Origin: Deltaproteobacteria bacterium
GTDB lineage: Bacteria > Desulfobacterota > Syntrophobacteria > BM002
Assembly: GCA_019309045.1 (NCBI GenBank)
Contig: JAFDGZ010000014.1
Location: 1 to 51,166, forward strand
Length of the DNA: 51,166 nt
Direction of reading: 5' to 3'
Positions 26,372 to 36,374 of the stretch are shown one piece after another. The number at the start of each line of letters is the position of its first letter. The first letter of the stretch is position 1. Below the pieces are notes generated by a model that made no database searches, had not been told where the DNA came from, and worked only from the letters and a program-made list of their open reading frames with translations. Made by a program: the position numbers and the translations under genes.

Positions 26372-29300
26372 TTACAGTTCCGCTGCACCACCTGCCTGAA
26401 TGGCAGCAATAATCTGGCGATCACGAAAGTGAATCATGTCTATAGCTTTCTGCGGACAGGCTGCAGCGCAGACGCCGCACGCCTTGCAGGAGGCGGCGAC
26501 ACTGTCGGCTTTGTAGCCTTTTCCTTCAACTTTCTGCAGTCTGATGGCTCCAAAGGGGCAGGAAGCCTCACAAAGGCCGCAGCCAATACAGAGTTCCTGA
26601 TCTACAACTGAGACGATGGGTTCCACTTCAATGAATTCTTGGGCGAGAATGCTGGCTGCCCGGGCTGCTGCCGCCTGGGCTTGGGCAATAGATTCCTCCA
26701 TGGGCTTGGGATAGTGGGCCAGGCCGCAAAGAAACACGCCATCTGTGGCAAAATCCACGGGACGAAGCTTCATATGAGCTTCTAACAGGAAGCCGTCATC
26801 GTTTCTTGGCACTTTGAAAAACCTGGCAAGTTCGTCAGTGCCCACAGGGATGAGTGCTGTAGCCAGATTGAGGTAATCCACCTGAAATTGTACGGGGCGA
26901 CCGAGTACATGGTCTTCAAGCTGTATCTGAATTTTCTTTTTTCCCCCAACAGTTATTTCTTCCACCAGGGGTTTTGCCTCCTGAGAATAGCGGAAAAACA
27001 GCACTCCCAATTCGCGGGCCTGGCGGTAAAGTGCCTCCCTTTGTCCGTAGGTGCGAAGGTCCCGGTAGAACACATAGACATCAAGATCCGGGTTCTTCTC
27101 CTTTAAACTGATAGCCTGCTGTACGGAAGCTGTGCAGCAAATCTTGGAACAATATGGTCTGTCCTCCTGGCGGGATCCCACACATTGAATAAAGGCTACT
27201 GCCTTTGCTTGGCGGAGCAAATCAGGGTCTTTCTCGAAGAGATCTTCCAGTTCGTGCCAGCGGTGCACCAGTGCACTCTGACCGTAGAGATATTCTGCTG
27301 GTTCGTAAGAGCGGGCCCCTGTGGCTAGAATTGCCACCCCGTGCTCCAGTTGCCGTTGTCCACCGTTTATGGCCACCGTGGTGACAAAATTTCCCACATA
27401 TCCCTGCACCTCTACCACCCGGGTGTCCACAAGTACTTCAATGTCAGGATGCTCGAGAACTTGCTGGCGAAGATCGAGCACCTTGGCTCGCACTTCTTCT
27501 CCCTGCCAGGTCTGCTTCACCTGCAGGCCGTGTCCCCCCAGTTCTCCTTTTTGCTCCACGAGAAATGTGGGGAAGCCTTGCTGGGCAAGATTGAGAGCGG
27601 CGCTCATGCCAGCTACCCCGCCGCCGATCACCAGTGCTTTCCGGGTCAGAGGCACCTGTATACGCTCTACAGGTTCGAGCAGAGCCACTTTGGCCACTGC
27701 CATGCGCACCAGGTCTTTGGCCTTCTCGGTAGCCTTTTCCGGTTCGGCCTGATGCACCCATGAGTCCTGGTCGCGGATATTGGCCAACTCAAAAAGGTAG
27801 CGGTTGAGACCTGCCTCCCTGATGGTTTCCTGAAACAGCGGTTCGTGGGTCCGCGGTGTACATGCCGCAACCACCACTCTATTGAGATTTTCTTTGCTGA
27901 TTGCCTCTCGAATCAAATGCTGGGTATCTTCACTGCAGGTAAACAGATTGTCGGCCACATAGACCACGTGCGGCAAAGTCTTGGCGTAATCGCGGACCGC
28001 AGCGACATCAACCACGTTGGCGATGTTGATGCCGCAGTGACAGACAAATACGCCGATACACGGCTGCTCGGAGCTGACCTGAATTTCTTCGCCGTAACTC
28101 TTTTTTTTGCTCAGGGAGTGGCGAGAGTCGGCAAGGAGCGCTGCTGAGGCCGCTGAAGCCGCTGAAGCCTCCATTACAGCATGTGGGATGTCTTTCGGCC
28201 CTGTAAAGGCGCCGCACATAAAGATGCCGGGACGGCTGCTGGCAACTGGAGTAAAGCAGCTGCTGCGGCCAAAACCATCTTCGTCCAAATTAATGCCGCA
28301 CACTTCCGCAAGTTGCTGGATGCCGGCAGAAGACTGCAGACCCACGGACAGCACCACCAGGTCAAAGATCTCACTGCAGGGAATGCCCTTTTCGTCCACG
28401 TAGTGCAGCTCCAGATCGCCTGCATCCGTGGCACTCGGTTCGATGCTGTGAATGCGGGAGCGGATGAAGCGAACCTGCAGATCCTTTTTCGCTCTGTTGA
28501 AATACTGTTCGAAGTCTTTGCCGTAGGTGCGCATGTCCATGAAAAAGATGGCGGTATCGAGACCCTCTGGAGCGTGCTCCTTGGCTATGATAGCTTCTTT
28601 GATGGCGTACATGCAGCAAACTCCAGAGCAATAGCCATGGCTGCCCTCGTGCAGATCCCTGGAGCCTACGCACTGCAGCCAGGCAATCTTGCGGGGAGTC
28701 TTTTGATCAGAAGGCCTCAGGAGGTGTCCTTGATAGGGTCCGGAAGCACTGAGGATGCGTTCGAATTCCATGCTGGTTATGACGTTGGCGTATCTGCCGT
28801 AGCCGTAGGTTTCCAGCATATGCGGTGCAACTGACTGAAATCCAGGAGCAAGTATGATAGCTCCCACCTGCAACTGGTGCAGCTTGCTTTGTTGCGCAAA
28901 ATCCACTGCCTCAGCCGGGCAGAACTTCTCACACGCCTTGCACTTGCCTTTGCCCTTGGTGAAATAGATGCAGGTTTCCTCATCGATGGCGTATTTCAAG
29001 GGAACTGCCTGGGGATATTTGACATAGGCTGCTTTTCGCTTGTCCAGCCCCATGTTGAATTCATCAGCGACTTTTTTGGGACACTTCTCTGCGCACACCC
29101 CGCAGGCGATGCATTTTTCCATGTCGATGTATCGCGGTTGTTCCCGTACGGCTACAGTGAAGCGTCCGGTCTCGCCAGCCACGCTCTCCACGCTGGCCAT
29201 TGTGAGCAGCTCTATGTTCAAGTGGCGGCCGCATTCAACGAGTTTGGGCGACAATATGCACATGGAACAATCATTGGTGGGGAAGGTCTTGTCCAGCTGT

Positions 29301-29470
29301 GCCATGCCACCGCCGATGGCGGCTGACTGTTCCACCAGGTAGACATAAAATCCGCAGTTCGCCAGGTCTAGGGCTGCCTGGATTCCAGCCACCCCACCAC
29401 CTATCACCATTACCGCGCCTGTGGTGGATTCAGGGTTTGCCGATGGTCTTGCATCCTTTTTGTTCACCAT
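26372..29470 (-). CDS. hdrA: Tandem-fused HdrA flavoprotein, cysteine form
   Basis: A 1032-residue HdrA with FAD motif GGGVAG, FPTNDCSMCILSPK (Cys, no UGA), CIACGVCAEKCP, an inserted ferredoxin-like motif CIYFTKGKGKCKACEKFC, CCMYA, the CIGVFVCHCG domain (about 490), a second GGGVAG (about 620), and C-terminal [12 protein letters not shown] and CKACGVCAAACP. The inserted motif makes it the counterpart of the Sec HdrA at 11374-14433. I chose ATG 29470 because AGGA lies 8 nt upstream; ATG 29479 would add three residues. It is flanked by a metF paralogue and a Sec mvhD in the same operon. Confidence 0.93.
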   Translation of the reverse strand: MVNKKDARPSANPESTTGAVMVIGGGVAGIQAALDLANCGFYVYLVEQSAAIGGGMAQLDKTFPTNDCSMCILSPKLVECGRHLNIELLTMASVESVAGETGRFTVAVREQPRYIDMEKCIACGVCAEKCPKKVADEFNMGLDKRKAAYVKYPQAVPLKYAIDEETCIYFTKGKGKCKACEKFCPAEAVDFAQQSKLHQLQVGAIILAPGFQSVAPHMLETYGYGRYANVITSMEFERILSASGPYQGHLLRPSDQKTPRKIAWLQCVGSRDLHEGSHGYCSGVCCMYAIKEAIIAKEHAPEGLDTAIFFMDMRTYGKDFEQYFNRAKKDLQVRFIRSRIHSIEPSATDAGDLELHYVDEKGIPCSEIFDLVVLSVGLQSSAGIQQLAEVCGINLDEDGFGRSSCFTPVASSRPGIFMCGAFTGPKDIPHAVMEASAASAASAALLADSRHSLSKKKSYGEEIQVSSEQPCIGVFVCHCGINIANVVDVAAVRDYAKTLPHVVYVADNLFTCSEDTQHLIREAISKENLNRVVVAACTPRTHEPLFQETIREAGLNRYLFELANIRDQDSWVHQAEPEKATEKAKDLVRMAVAKVALLEPVERIQVPLTRKALVIGGGVAGMSAALNLAQQGFPTFLVEQKGELGGHGLQVKQTWQGEEVRAKVLDLRQQVLEHPDIEVLVDTRVVEVQGYVGNFVTTVAINGGQRQLEHGVAILATGARSYEPAEYLYGQSALVHRWHELEDLFEKDPDLLRQAKAVAFIQCVGSRQEDRPYCSKICCTASVQQAISLKEKNPDLDVYVFYRDLRTYGQREALYRQARELGVLFFRYSQEAKPLVEEITVGGKKKIQIQLEDHVLGRPVQFQVDYLNLATALIPVGTDELARFFKVPRNDDGFLLEAHMKLRPVDFATDGVFLCGLAHYPKPMEESIAQAQAAAARAASILAQEFIEVEPIVSVVDQELCIGCGLCEASCPFGAIRLQKVEGKGYKADSVAASCKACGVCAAACPQKAIDMIHFRDRQIIAAIQAGGAAEL

Positions 29471-29497
29471 AATTTTCATCCTGTCCGTTATGTTTGG

Positions 29498-30373
29498 CTA
29501 CAGACGAGCTGCATCCAGGATGTCAAGCAGTTTGTTCTCCCAGCCAATGGTGACGATGTGCACGCCGCAGCACCCTGCCTCTTTGAGAGAACGGACGATC
29601 TCCGCTGCGATCAACACACATTCACGCACTCTGTCTCCGGCTTTCTGGATGCGGTTGATTATTGCAGCCGGTATGCTGACGTTGTCCAGATGACGATCAA
29701 TGTAGCGGGCCATCCCCACCGATTTGAGCAGCAGCACCGTGGGAATGATTTTTCCCTTCCGGTCTCCCACCTTTTTGCTGAAGCTGGCATATGCCTCCAG
29801 ATCAAATACCGGGGGGGTAAGGAAAAACTCAGCGCCTGCTGCCATTTTCTTGTCCAGTTCCTGCAGCTCCAGATCAAGGGCCCCACCGGTTGCCCCAGAA
29901 TTAACAAATGAACCTACCAGGAAAGAGGGGGCGCCGCGGAGTTCCACGCCAGCCATATCCCGGCCTTGTTGCAGGGTCTTGATGACGTGCAACAATTCCA
30001 GTAGATCAATGTCGTATACTGCCCGTGCCTTATGGTGATCGCCGTAGCTCGGATCCTCCCCGGTGACAGCCATCACATTGGCCACTCCAAGCGCCTCGGC
30101 TGCCAGCAGGTCTGCCTGCAGAGCCAGCCGGTTGCGGTCCCTGCAGCAGAGCTGCATCACTGCTTCAAATCCCTTGCTTTGCAAGAGTATGGCGCCGCCC
30201 AGAGAACTCATACGCATGACCGCATTGCTCATTTCCGGGACCACAAAGGCGTCTACGCGTCCACGAACCATGACGGCGCTCTCCACCATGTGGGAAACGT
30301 CCACTCCTTTGGGAGGCTCCATTTCGGCCAGAACCAAGAAATCACCGGATATCAATTTTGACTGCATGTTCAT
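29498..30373 (-). CDS. metF: MetF paralogue (methylene-THF reductase family)
   Basis: A 291-residue MTHFR-family protein. Shared with MetF are CRDRNRLALQADLLAAEALG, VMAVTGEDPSYGDHH and GVHIVTIGWE near the C-terminus. It is more divergent than the MetF at 20467-21405 and has no metV beside it. It may be a second methylene-THF reductase, or an HdrA-linked form acting on another folate or C1 substrate. The ATG follows GGGGAG. It lies 27 bp before hdrA and 15 bp after a receiver gene, so the operon runs from the receiver to metF. Confidence 0.85.
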   Translation of the reverse strand: MNMQSKLISGDFLVLAEMEPPKGVDVSHMVESAVMVRGRVDAFVVPEMSNAVMRMSSLGGAILLQSKGFEAVMQLCCRDRNRLALQADLLAAEALGVANVMAVTGEDPSYGDHHKARAVYDIDLLELLHVIKTLQQGRDMAGVELRGAPSFLVGSFVNSGATGGALDLELQELDKKMAAGAEFFLTPPVFDLEAYASFSKKVGDRKGKIIPTVLLLKSVGMARYIDRHLDNVSIPAAIINRIQKAGDRVRECVLIAAEIVRSLKEAGCCGVHIVTIGWENKLLDILDAARL

Positions 30374-30388
30374 AGGATCTCCCCAAGT

Positions 30389-30766
30389 TCATCGAGATGA
30401 GCGCGCCATGGCATTTATAATGGCGAGTACGAGCTCATCCATGCCAAAAGACTTCACATGGTAATAAAATATGCCCTTTTGCCTGATGCGGCTTTCCATA
30501 TCAGGATTATTTTCATCGGTGGTTACTATGATCGGCAGACTTCGATCCATACTCTTGATGATAGAGAGGGCTTCAAAACCTATTTTTTCATAAAGGCAGA
30601 CATCTAGGACCAGGACGTGCACTTTCTCGCATTGCAGGGTGTGAATGACATCCTCGAGATTGTTGACGGCACAGACTTTGTAGCCTTTGTTGGCCACCAG
30701 TTGCTGCAGTTCGGTAGCCAGCTCGCAGCCAGGTTCTCCAATGAGTAGGGTGCCACACTCTGCCAT
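30389..30766 (-). CDS. Degenerate receiver-domain protein
   Basis: A 125-residue receiver-like protein. The phosphoacceptor position D55 is kept (LVLDVCL) and the late lysine region reads YHVKSF, but the acidic pair near the start is replaced: LLIGEPG where LVVDDE is usual. Phosphorylation is therefore doubtful, and it may act as a constitutive or ligand-gated contact module. It is the first gene of the minus-strand metF-hdrA-mvhD-metV operon. The upstream 246 bp hold no convincing promoter box. Confidence 0.75.
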   Translation of the reverse strand: MAECGTLLIGEPGCELATELQQLVANKGYKVCAVNNLEDVIHTLQCEKVHVLVLDVCLYEKIGFEALSIIKSMDRSLPIIVTTDENNPDMESRIRQKGIFYYHVKSFGMDELVLAIINAMARSSR

Positions 30767-31012
30767 GAGCCTCTGTCTTCCTTGTGGAATGCCGCATTTT
30801 TCTGCCTGATACCGCTCTTGCCTAGCAGCAAGCCCTGTGCCTAAGGTGGTAATGTGGTAAAATGGTAGTTATCTCAAGGTGATATCAAATTTGAGCCAGA
30901 GGCGGCCTCAGGAGAGCGAAGCGGTGTGATTGCCCCGGTAGCTAGGCAGATTATGGGATAAGTGGCATTGATTCCATGATAATTCTCTGATTGTGTAAAA
31001 ATGCCCCGACTG

Positions 31013-32374
31013 TTACCAATTTACCCGCAAGTCGTACCTCTTGATCTTGGCTGCCAGGGTTTTTCGGTTGATTCCCAGGATGCGGGCGGCTTGCTGCCGC
31101 TTGCCTTTGGTGCGTCGGAGGATAAACTGAATATAGCGTTTTTCTATCTCCTCCAAGGTGAAATTTTCTTCAGAAAATACCTGAAATTCTCCCTGGCGTT
31201 GGGTGATAAAGGACGGCAGGTGTTCGGGCTGGATTATTTCACAGTCTTCCAGGATAAGGATGCGCTCAATAGTGTGCTCCAGTTCTCGGACGTTTCCCGG
31301 CCAGGCGTAGGACGTGAGCATTTCCAGAGCTGCCTTGGATATACCTTCTACTTTTCTGTTGCTTCTCTTGGAATAAAGGTCGAGGAAGTGGTCTACCAGC
31401 AAAGGAATATCTCCGGTGCGCTCTCGCAATGGCGGCAGATGTATGGGAACCACACTGAGGCGGTAAAAGAGGTCCTCGCGAAAGGTGCCATCGTGGATGG
31501 CTTCGCGCAGGTCCCTGTTAGATGAGGCGATGATGCGAATATCCAGCTTTATTCGCTTCTGACTGCCGACTTTCATGAACTCCCGTTCCTGAATCACCCG
31601 CAGCAGTTTTGCCTGGATATTCAGACTGAGATTGGAAATCTCGTCGAAGAAAAAGGTGCCATGGTTTGCCAGTTCAAAAAGACCGTGTTTTGTCTGATAC
31701 GCTCCAGTGAACGAGCCTTTGACATGGCCGAACAGCTCGCTTTCCAAAAGACTCTCTACCAGGGCGGAACAGTCGACTGGTACGAACTCTCGGTCGGCGC
31801 GGTCGCTGAGGGCATGGATGGCTCTGGCTACCAGTTCCTTGCCAGTGCCGCTTTCGCCGGTAACGAGCACGGTGCTGTGACTGGGGGCAGCCTTCTTGAT
31901 CTTGGCGAACACCTGCCTGATGGCAGGGCTGTTGCCGACAATGTATGGCACCTCGGCTGCTGTGTCCTGAAGATGGACAGCGGAGCCGCAATCCTGGCTT
32001 GCACCGAGGCACTCCTGGGCCCTCGAGATGAGCGCTTCGAGTTCGTCAACCCGGAAGGGCTTTACCAGATAGTCCATTGCTCCGAGCCGAGTACACTGCA
32101 CAGCACTGTCTATGGTGGGATGTCCAGTAATCATGATGACCACAGTATCCGGATAGCTGGCTCGAATGCGCTTCAGCACTTCGATGCCATTCATTCCTGG
32201 CATCATTACATCCAACAAGACTATGCCCACCTTGTCTTTCGCCAGCAAAGACAGGGCTTCGTTCCCATTGGCGGCAGTGTAGTAGGGTAAACCCTGCCTT
32301 TCGAGTATTCGGCCGATGCCAGTGCGAACCACTGATTCGTCGTCTACCACCAGTATGTGAGACCTGTTTTTCAT
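31013..32374 (-). CDS. NtrC-type sigma-54 response regulator
   Basis: A 453-residue protein: receiver (1-120, D55 in LLDVMMP), AAA+ domain (about 145-385) with Walker A GESGTGKE (173-180) and Walker B FFFDEI, and a C-terminal Fis-type helix-turn-helix ([20 protein letters not shown]). The sigma-54 contact loop reads GSFTGA rather than the usual GAFTGA. The ATG at 32374 lies one base after the stop of the kinase gene, so the pair is translationally coupled and very probably cognate. Its targets are not visible; no strong sigma-54 promoter was found next to it. Confidence 0.92.
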   Translation of the reverse strand: MKNRSHILVVDDESVVRTGIGRILERQGLPYYTAANGNEALSLLAKDKVGIVLLDVMMPGMNGIEVLKRIRASYPDTVVIMITGHPTIDSAVQCTRLGAMDYLVKPFRVDELEALISRAQECLGASQDCGSAVHLQDTAAEVPYIVGNSPAIRQVFAKIKKAAPSHSTVLVTGESGTGKELVARAIHALSDRADREFVPVDCSALVESLLESELFGHVKGSFTGAYQTKHGLFELANHGTFFFDEISNLSLNIQAKLLRVIQEREFMKVGSQKRIKLDIRIIASSNRDLREAIHDGTFREDLFYRLSVVPIHLPPLRERTGDIPLLVDHFLDLYSKRSNRKVEGISKAALEMLTSYAWPGNVRELEHTIERILILEDCEIIQPEHLPSFITQRQGEFQVFSEENFTLEEIEKRYIQFILRRTKGKRQQAARILGINRKTLAAKIKRYDLRVNW

Positions 32375-32375
32375 C

Positions 32376-33881
32376 TCAGTTGCACCCAATTGTATCATCT
32401 CCGCTAATCGTGGGCAGCATAATGCGAAAGGTTGTTCCCTGCCCAGGTGTACTTTCCACTTCAATGGAGCCGCGGTGGGCCTCTATGATTCCCTTGACAA
32501 TGGCGAGGCCCAAGCCGGTGCCAATGACCTGTCTGGTCTTTGGATGCTTAACTCTGTAAAATTTATCAAAAATTTTAGGGAGTTCTTCCGGAGCAATTCC
32601 TATGCCCGTGTCAGTCAATCGCAGTTCGAGGTATTCTCCATGATCCACGGCAGAGAGCGATACCTTGCCCCCTTCAGGAGAGTAATTGATCGCATTGGCA
32701 ACTAGGTTGATAAAGACTTCTTCCATGCAGCGTTCATCTGCCTGGACCATTGGCATTTCCTCGGGCAAGGAAAGTTCAATTTCTACCCCTTGTTCTCGAG
32801 CTCTCTCAGCGAGGAGTGTACAGGTTTCCTTGATGATGCCATTAAGTTGCAAAGGTATTTGCTGCTGTACTGCATGGCCGCTCTCAATGCGAGCCACGTC
32901 CAGTAATTCGTTGATCATGTCCAGCAAGCCCTGGATCTTGTCATGGCCGCGTTGCAGTAGTTCCCGCTGTTTGGCAGTGAGTTCCCCGGCCATTCCTTCC
33001 AGAATCACACTGTGCTGTTGTTTGATTGCCGCAAGTGGAGAACGCAATTCGTGGGATACCTGCTGAACGAAACGGGACTTCATTTCGTCAAGTTCCTTGA
33101 GAGAAGTAATATCGTGAAACACGGTAACGGTGCCCAGCACTTCTCGTTCTGGCCCATACACGAGCCCGGAAAGAGCCCGCAGATGTGTCTGGGCTCGTTC
33201 TAGTTCCTGGACAATATACTCATCCTCCTGCTGTTGTTCCTGCAAGAGGAGGCGCAGCGCTTCAGTCAACTGTTCATCGTCGATAAAGTGAGACAGCATG
33301 GCCGTTGGAGTTGCCGGGGGAGTGAATCCCAGCAGTCTCATGGCAGCAGGATTGTGAAGAACCACCTCCAGGTTGCGATTGGTCACCAGCACCCCATCAG
33401 CCATGCAGGCTACAATAGTGCGGCTACGGCTCTGCTCCATGGCCAGGTCATAGAGGTTTCTTGCTCGTTCTTCCTGGAGCCGCCGAGCCTCCCTTTCCAG
33501 GGCCTGCTTTTCCAGGGCTCTCTTTACTAACAGGACCAGATGGTCTGCCCTGAAGGGTTTGGTAATAAAGTCATAGGCTCCTTTCTTCATGCATTCCACT
33601 GCACTTTCTACCGTGCCGTGGCCAGTGATGATGATCACTGGAATATCTGGGTAGGTCTGGGTGGTTTCCTCCAGGACTTCAATGGCTCCGAGGACTGGCA
33701 TTTTCAAGTCGCACAGCAGCAGATTCACGGGATTGGCAGGCAACAGATCCAGGGCTTCCTTGCCATTGACAGCGGTGAGCACCTGGTAACCCTCGGGTGT
33801 GAGAATACGACTGCAGCCCTCCCTGACGACTCTTTCGTCATCCACCACCAGAATGATTTCTGCCTGCTCTGCAGCCTGCAT
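32376..33881 (-). CDS. Receiver-PAS histidine kinase, partner of NtrC-type regulator
   Basis: A 501-residue soluble kinase with an N-terminal receiver (D58 in LLLCDLKMP), coiled coil, PAS (about 150-265), HisKA with H277 in QVSHELRSPL, and a HATPase domain ending GQGTTFRIMLP with GTGLGLAI. A receiver ahead of its own kinase means another kinase may feed it. The C-terminal half resembles WalK/PhoR-type kinases, unlike the HEINNP-type kinases in the rest of the window. The next gene downstream, coupled to it, is the sigma-54 regulator. Confidence 0.9.
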   Translation of the reverse strand: MQAAEQAEIILVVDDERVVREGCSRILTPEGYQVLTAVNGKEALDLLPANPVNLLLCDLKMPVLGAIEVLEETTQTYPDIPVIIITGHGTVESAVECMKKGAYDFITKPFRADHLVLLVKRALEKQALEREARRLQEERARNLYDLAMEQSRSRTIVACMADGVLVTNRNLEVVLHNPAAMRLLGFTPPATPTAMLSHFIDDEQLTEALRLLLQEQQQEDEYIVQELERAQTHLRALSGLVYGPEREVLGTVTVFHDITSLKELDEMKSRFVQQVSHELRSPLAAIKQQHSVILEGMAGELTAKQRELLQRGHDKIQGLLDMINELLDVARIESGHAVQQQIPLQLNGIIKETCTLLAERAREQGVEIELSLPEEMPMVQADERCMEEVFINLVANAINYSPEGGKVSLSAVDHGEYLELRLTDTGIGIAPEELPKIFDKFYRVKHPKTRQVIGTGLGLAIVKGIIEAHRGSIEVESTPGQGTTFRIMLPTISGDDTIGCN

Positions 33882-34082
33882 GCAATCTCCTGCCTACCGA
33901 AGAATTGATGTCTGCCTCTTCCTAAAGGGAGATGGCGGGGTTACCGTTCTGTCTGTCGCTGCTGGAGCGGCTTGGTCTATCTCCCCCTGCGGAGTCTGCA
34001 ATGCAAGTGGCACAGCAGCGAGGGCTGCCAGCCACTTTTTCTGGATAAACTTTCCCCCTCAGCTGCGACCTCACCCTAGCAA

Positions 34083-36374
34083 TTATTCCGCACCAGATCC
34101 CACTGGCAGGGTCACAAGGAAGGTGGCTCCCTGTCCGGCAGGGCTCTGCACTTCTATGCTGCCGCCGTGCCGCTGAATCACTCCATACACAACAGAGAGT
34201 CCCAGGCCAGTTCCTTTTCCCAGTGGTTTGGTAGTAAAGAAGGGTTCGAATATCTTGTCCAAATCCTCTGGAGGGATCCCGGGGCCAGTGTCCGAAAATG
34301 TCAAGACTATCTGGCTGCCATCAGTCGATGTCTTGCTGACTACGGTGATCTTGCCTTTGCCATCCATAGCGTCAGCAGCATTGAGAATCAGATTGGTAAA
34401 AACCTGTTGCAGTTCACCGGGATCTCCAAGGATCTGCGGCAGTGTAGAATCCAGCTGCAGGACAAATTCAATATTATGAAATAGTGCCTGATGCCGCAGG
34501 AGTTCCACACTCTGTTTGATGACGTCATTTACGTCAAAGAGAAACTTTTGTCCCAGGGACTGACGACTGAACTCGAGCAATCGTGTGACTATTTGTTTGC
34601 AGCGCAATGTCTGGTTGATGATTTCCTGCAGATCCGCACGCCACTGTTCATTGCTGGCAATTTCTTTCATCAGCATATCGGCATAGATGAGAATACCGGC
34701 AAGGGGATTGTTGATTTCATGAGCAACCCCTGCAGCCAGTCTGCCCAGAGAGGCGATCTTCTCCGCCTGCACCAGTTGACGCTGGGTTTGTTCGAGTTGA
34801 CGGCGCATTCTCTCATGCTCCCTGAGATCGGAAAAAATGCCCACACTGCCGAGCTCTCGTTCACCTTCCTGGATAATGGCTGCGGAGAAGTTCACCGGCA
34901 CCTCTTGTCCCTGTTTGTCAGTAAAAGAGATGCGCGTTGGGTTCAGTTTACCCGGGGGACCGTGTTCGTCAGCGCGCATTTTTCTCATGATCTCCCGGGC
35001 CAGTTCTGGATCGTAAAATTGGCTCAACATGCCAGGCTTGCCGACAATCTCTTCCGCCTGGTAGCCGAGAATACGTTCGGCCCCCTCGTTGAAAATCATC
35101 ACCGTACCCGAGGTGTCCGTGACTACAATGCCGTCAACAGAACTCTGGATAATATTCTGGAGAAAGCTGTTGGCTTTGCGTAGCTGACGTTCGATTTCAA
35201 TGCGCTTGGTGAGATCGCGAAGATAGACACATACTGTCCTGCCGCTGCCCAGGCGGCAACCGCTCATGCAGGTCTCATAGATACGCGAGTCACCCTGTTC
35301 CCAATGGGAAAGCTGCAGAGTGCTGCAAAAGCGCAGCTGCTCCTCGTCTTCAAGATCTGCTCGCTGCAGGAGTTCCTTGACCATTTCTTCGTGCTGGCTG
35401 GTGAGCAGCTCAGCGAGTGTCCTGCCTATCAGTTCACTTTTTGGGGAGCCGACGATTTCCGCCATCTTGCTGTTGGCAAAGATGACCCGACACTCCTGGT
35501 CCACCATCAGGATGCCCTCTTGGGTCATTTCGGTGAGGATCTCCACCTTTTTCTGGGCTTCCACTATGGGGGTAATGTCACGTATGGCCTCGTAGCCGCC
35601 GATGACTCTCCCGGAAGGATCAGTGATGAGAGAAGCGTTTACTACCACCGGGATCTCTCTACCGTCTCTACTGCGGATTACGCGTCTTATACCGGCAAGA
35701 GGCCTTCGATACTCCATGGCCTGCCTGAGCACGCACGCATCTGTCTGGCATTCCTTGGTGCAGAGCACCTTGGCACAGGTCATCCGGCCCACTACCTCTT
35801 CGCGCCGATAGCCGGTGAGCTCCTCAAGGTAGCGGTTCATGAAGGTGATCACCAGGTCAGGCCCCACCGTGAAAAAGGGAGTGGGAAAATTTTCTAGAAT
35901 ACTGGAGAGAGTGGCCAGCTTGTCCTGAATCTCCGGAAGAGTATCGAGATCCTCCATTGAAGGCCGCAGGATGGCCAGACAGCCTCCAGGAGCGCCCTGT
36001 ATGTCTTGAATCGCAGAGGCGGATACTGTGAAGGAAAGCCAATTGCCCTGCTCCATTGGCAAGCGAATGTTAGTGCGCAGGGAATTTCGCCTGCCATAGA
36101 GCACTTCTTCTACAAAACAGCTACTCCTGGAGTGGGGCTCCAGATGAAAGAGATCGGCGCAGGAGAGAAGAGGTTTTCCAGAAGAAAGGGTTCTTTTGAA
36201 AAGAGCTTCTGCCGCATTGTTTAGATAGACCAGGCGTTTGCTACTGTCTGCCACCACCACCGCATCAGTGACGTGGGCAAAATAGCGGTGCAGTTCAGAG
36301 CCCCTCAAGTTGCCAGTAGAGGGGGCTTTACCTGCCCTCTCCTGGCTTTGTCTTGCTGGATCAGGACGCTTCAC
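34083..36374 (-). CDS. Multi-PAS histidine kinase with cysteine-rich PAS domain
   Basis: A 763-residue cytoplasmic kinase with four PAS domains (about 27-135, 155-270, 280-395 and 405-520), HisKA with H552 in [12 protein letters not shown], and a HATPase domain ending GQGATFLVTLP. PAS 2 contains C200, C205, C209 and C214, like the cysteine-rich PAS of the kinase at 3514, and PAS 1 has C72 and C86. The HisKA/HATPase half is nearly the same as in the kinase at 36760-37890, a recent duplication. The start is GTG at 36374 with a weak ribosome site. The cysteines suggest redox or metal sensing (inference). Confidence 0.9.
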   Translation of the reverse strand: MKRPDPARQSQERAGKAPSTGNLRGSELHRYFAHVTDAVVVADSSKRLVYLNNAAEALFKRTLSSGKPLLSCADLFHLEPHSRSSCFVEEVLYGRRNSLRTNIRLPMEQGNWLSFTVSASAIQDIQGAPGGCLAILRPSMEDLDTLPEIQDKLATLSSILENFPTPFFTVGPDLVITFMNRYLEELTGYRREEVVGRMTCAKVLCTKECQTDACVLRQAMEYRRPLAGIRRVIRSRDGREIPVVVNASLITDPSGRVIGGYEAIRDITPIVEAQKKVEILTEMTQEGILMVDQECRVIFANSKMAEIVGSPKSELIGRTLAELLTSQHEEMVKELLQRADLEDEEQLRFCSTLQLSHWEQGDSRIYETCMSGCRLGSGRTVCVYLRDLTKRIEIERQLRKANSFLQNIIQSSVDGIVVTDTSGTVMIFNEGAERILGYQAEEIVGKPGMLSQFYDPELAREIMRKMRADEHGPPGKLNPTRISFTDKQGQEVPVNFSAAIIQEGERELGSVGIFSDLREHERMRRQLEQTQRQLVQAEKIASLGRLAAGVAHEINNPLAGILIYADMLMKEIASNEQWRADLQEIINQTLRCKQIVTRLLEFSRQSLGQKFLFDVNDVIKQSVELLRHQALFHNIEFVLQLDSTLPQILGDPGELQQVFTNLILNAADAMDGKGKITVVSKTSTDGSQIVLTFSDTGPGIPPEDLDKIFEPFFTTKPLGKGTGLGLSVVYGVIQRHGGSIEVQSPAGQGATFLVTLPVGSGAE

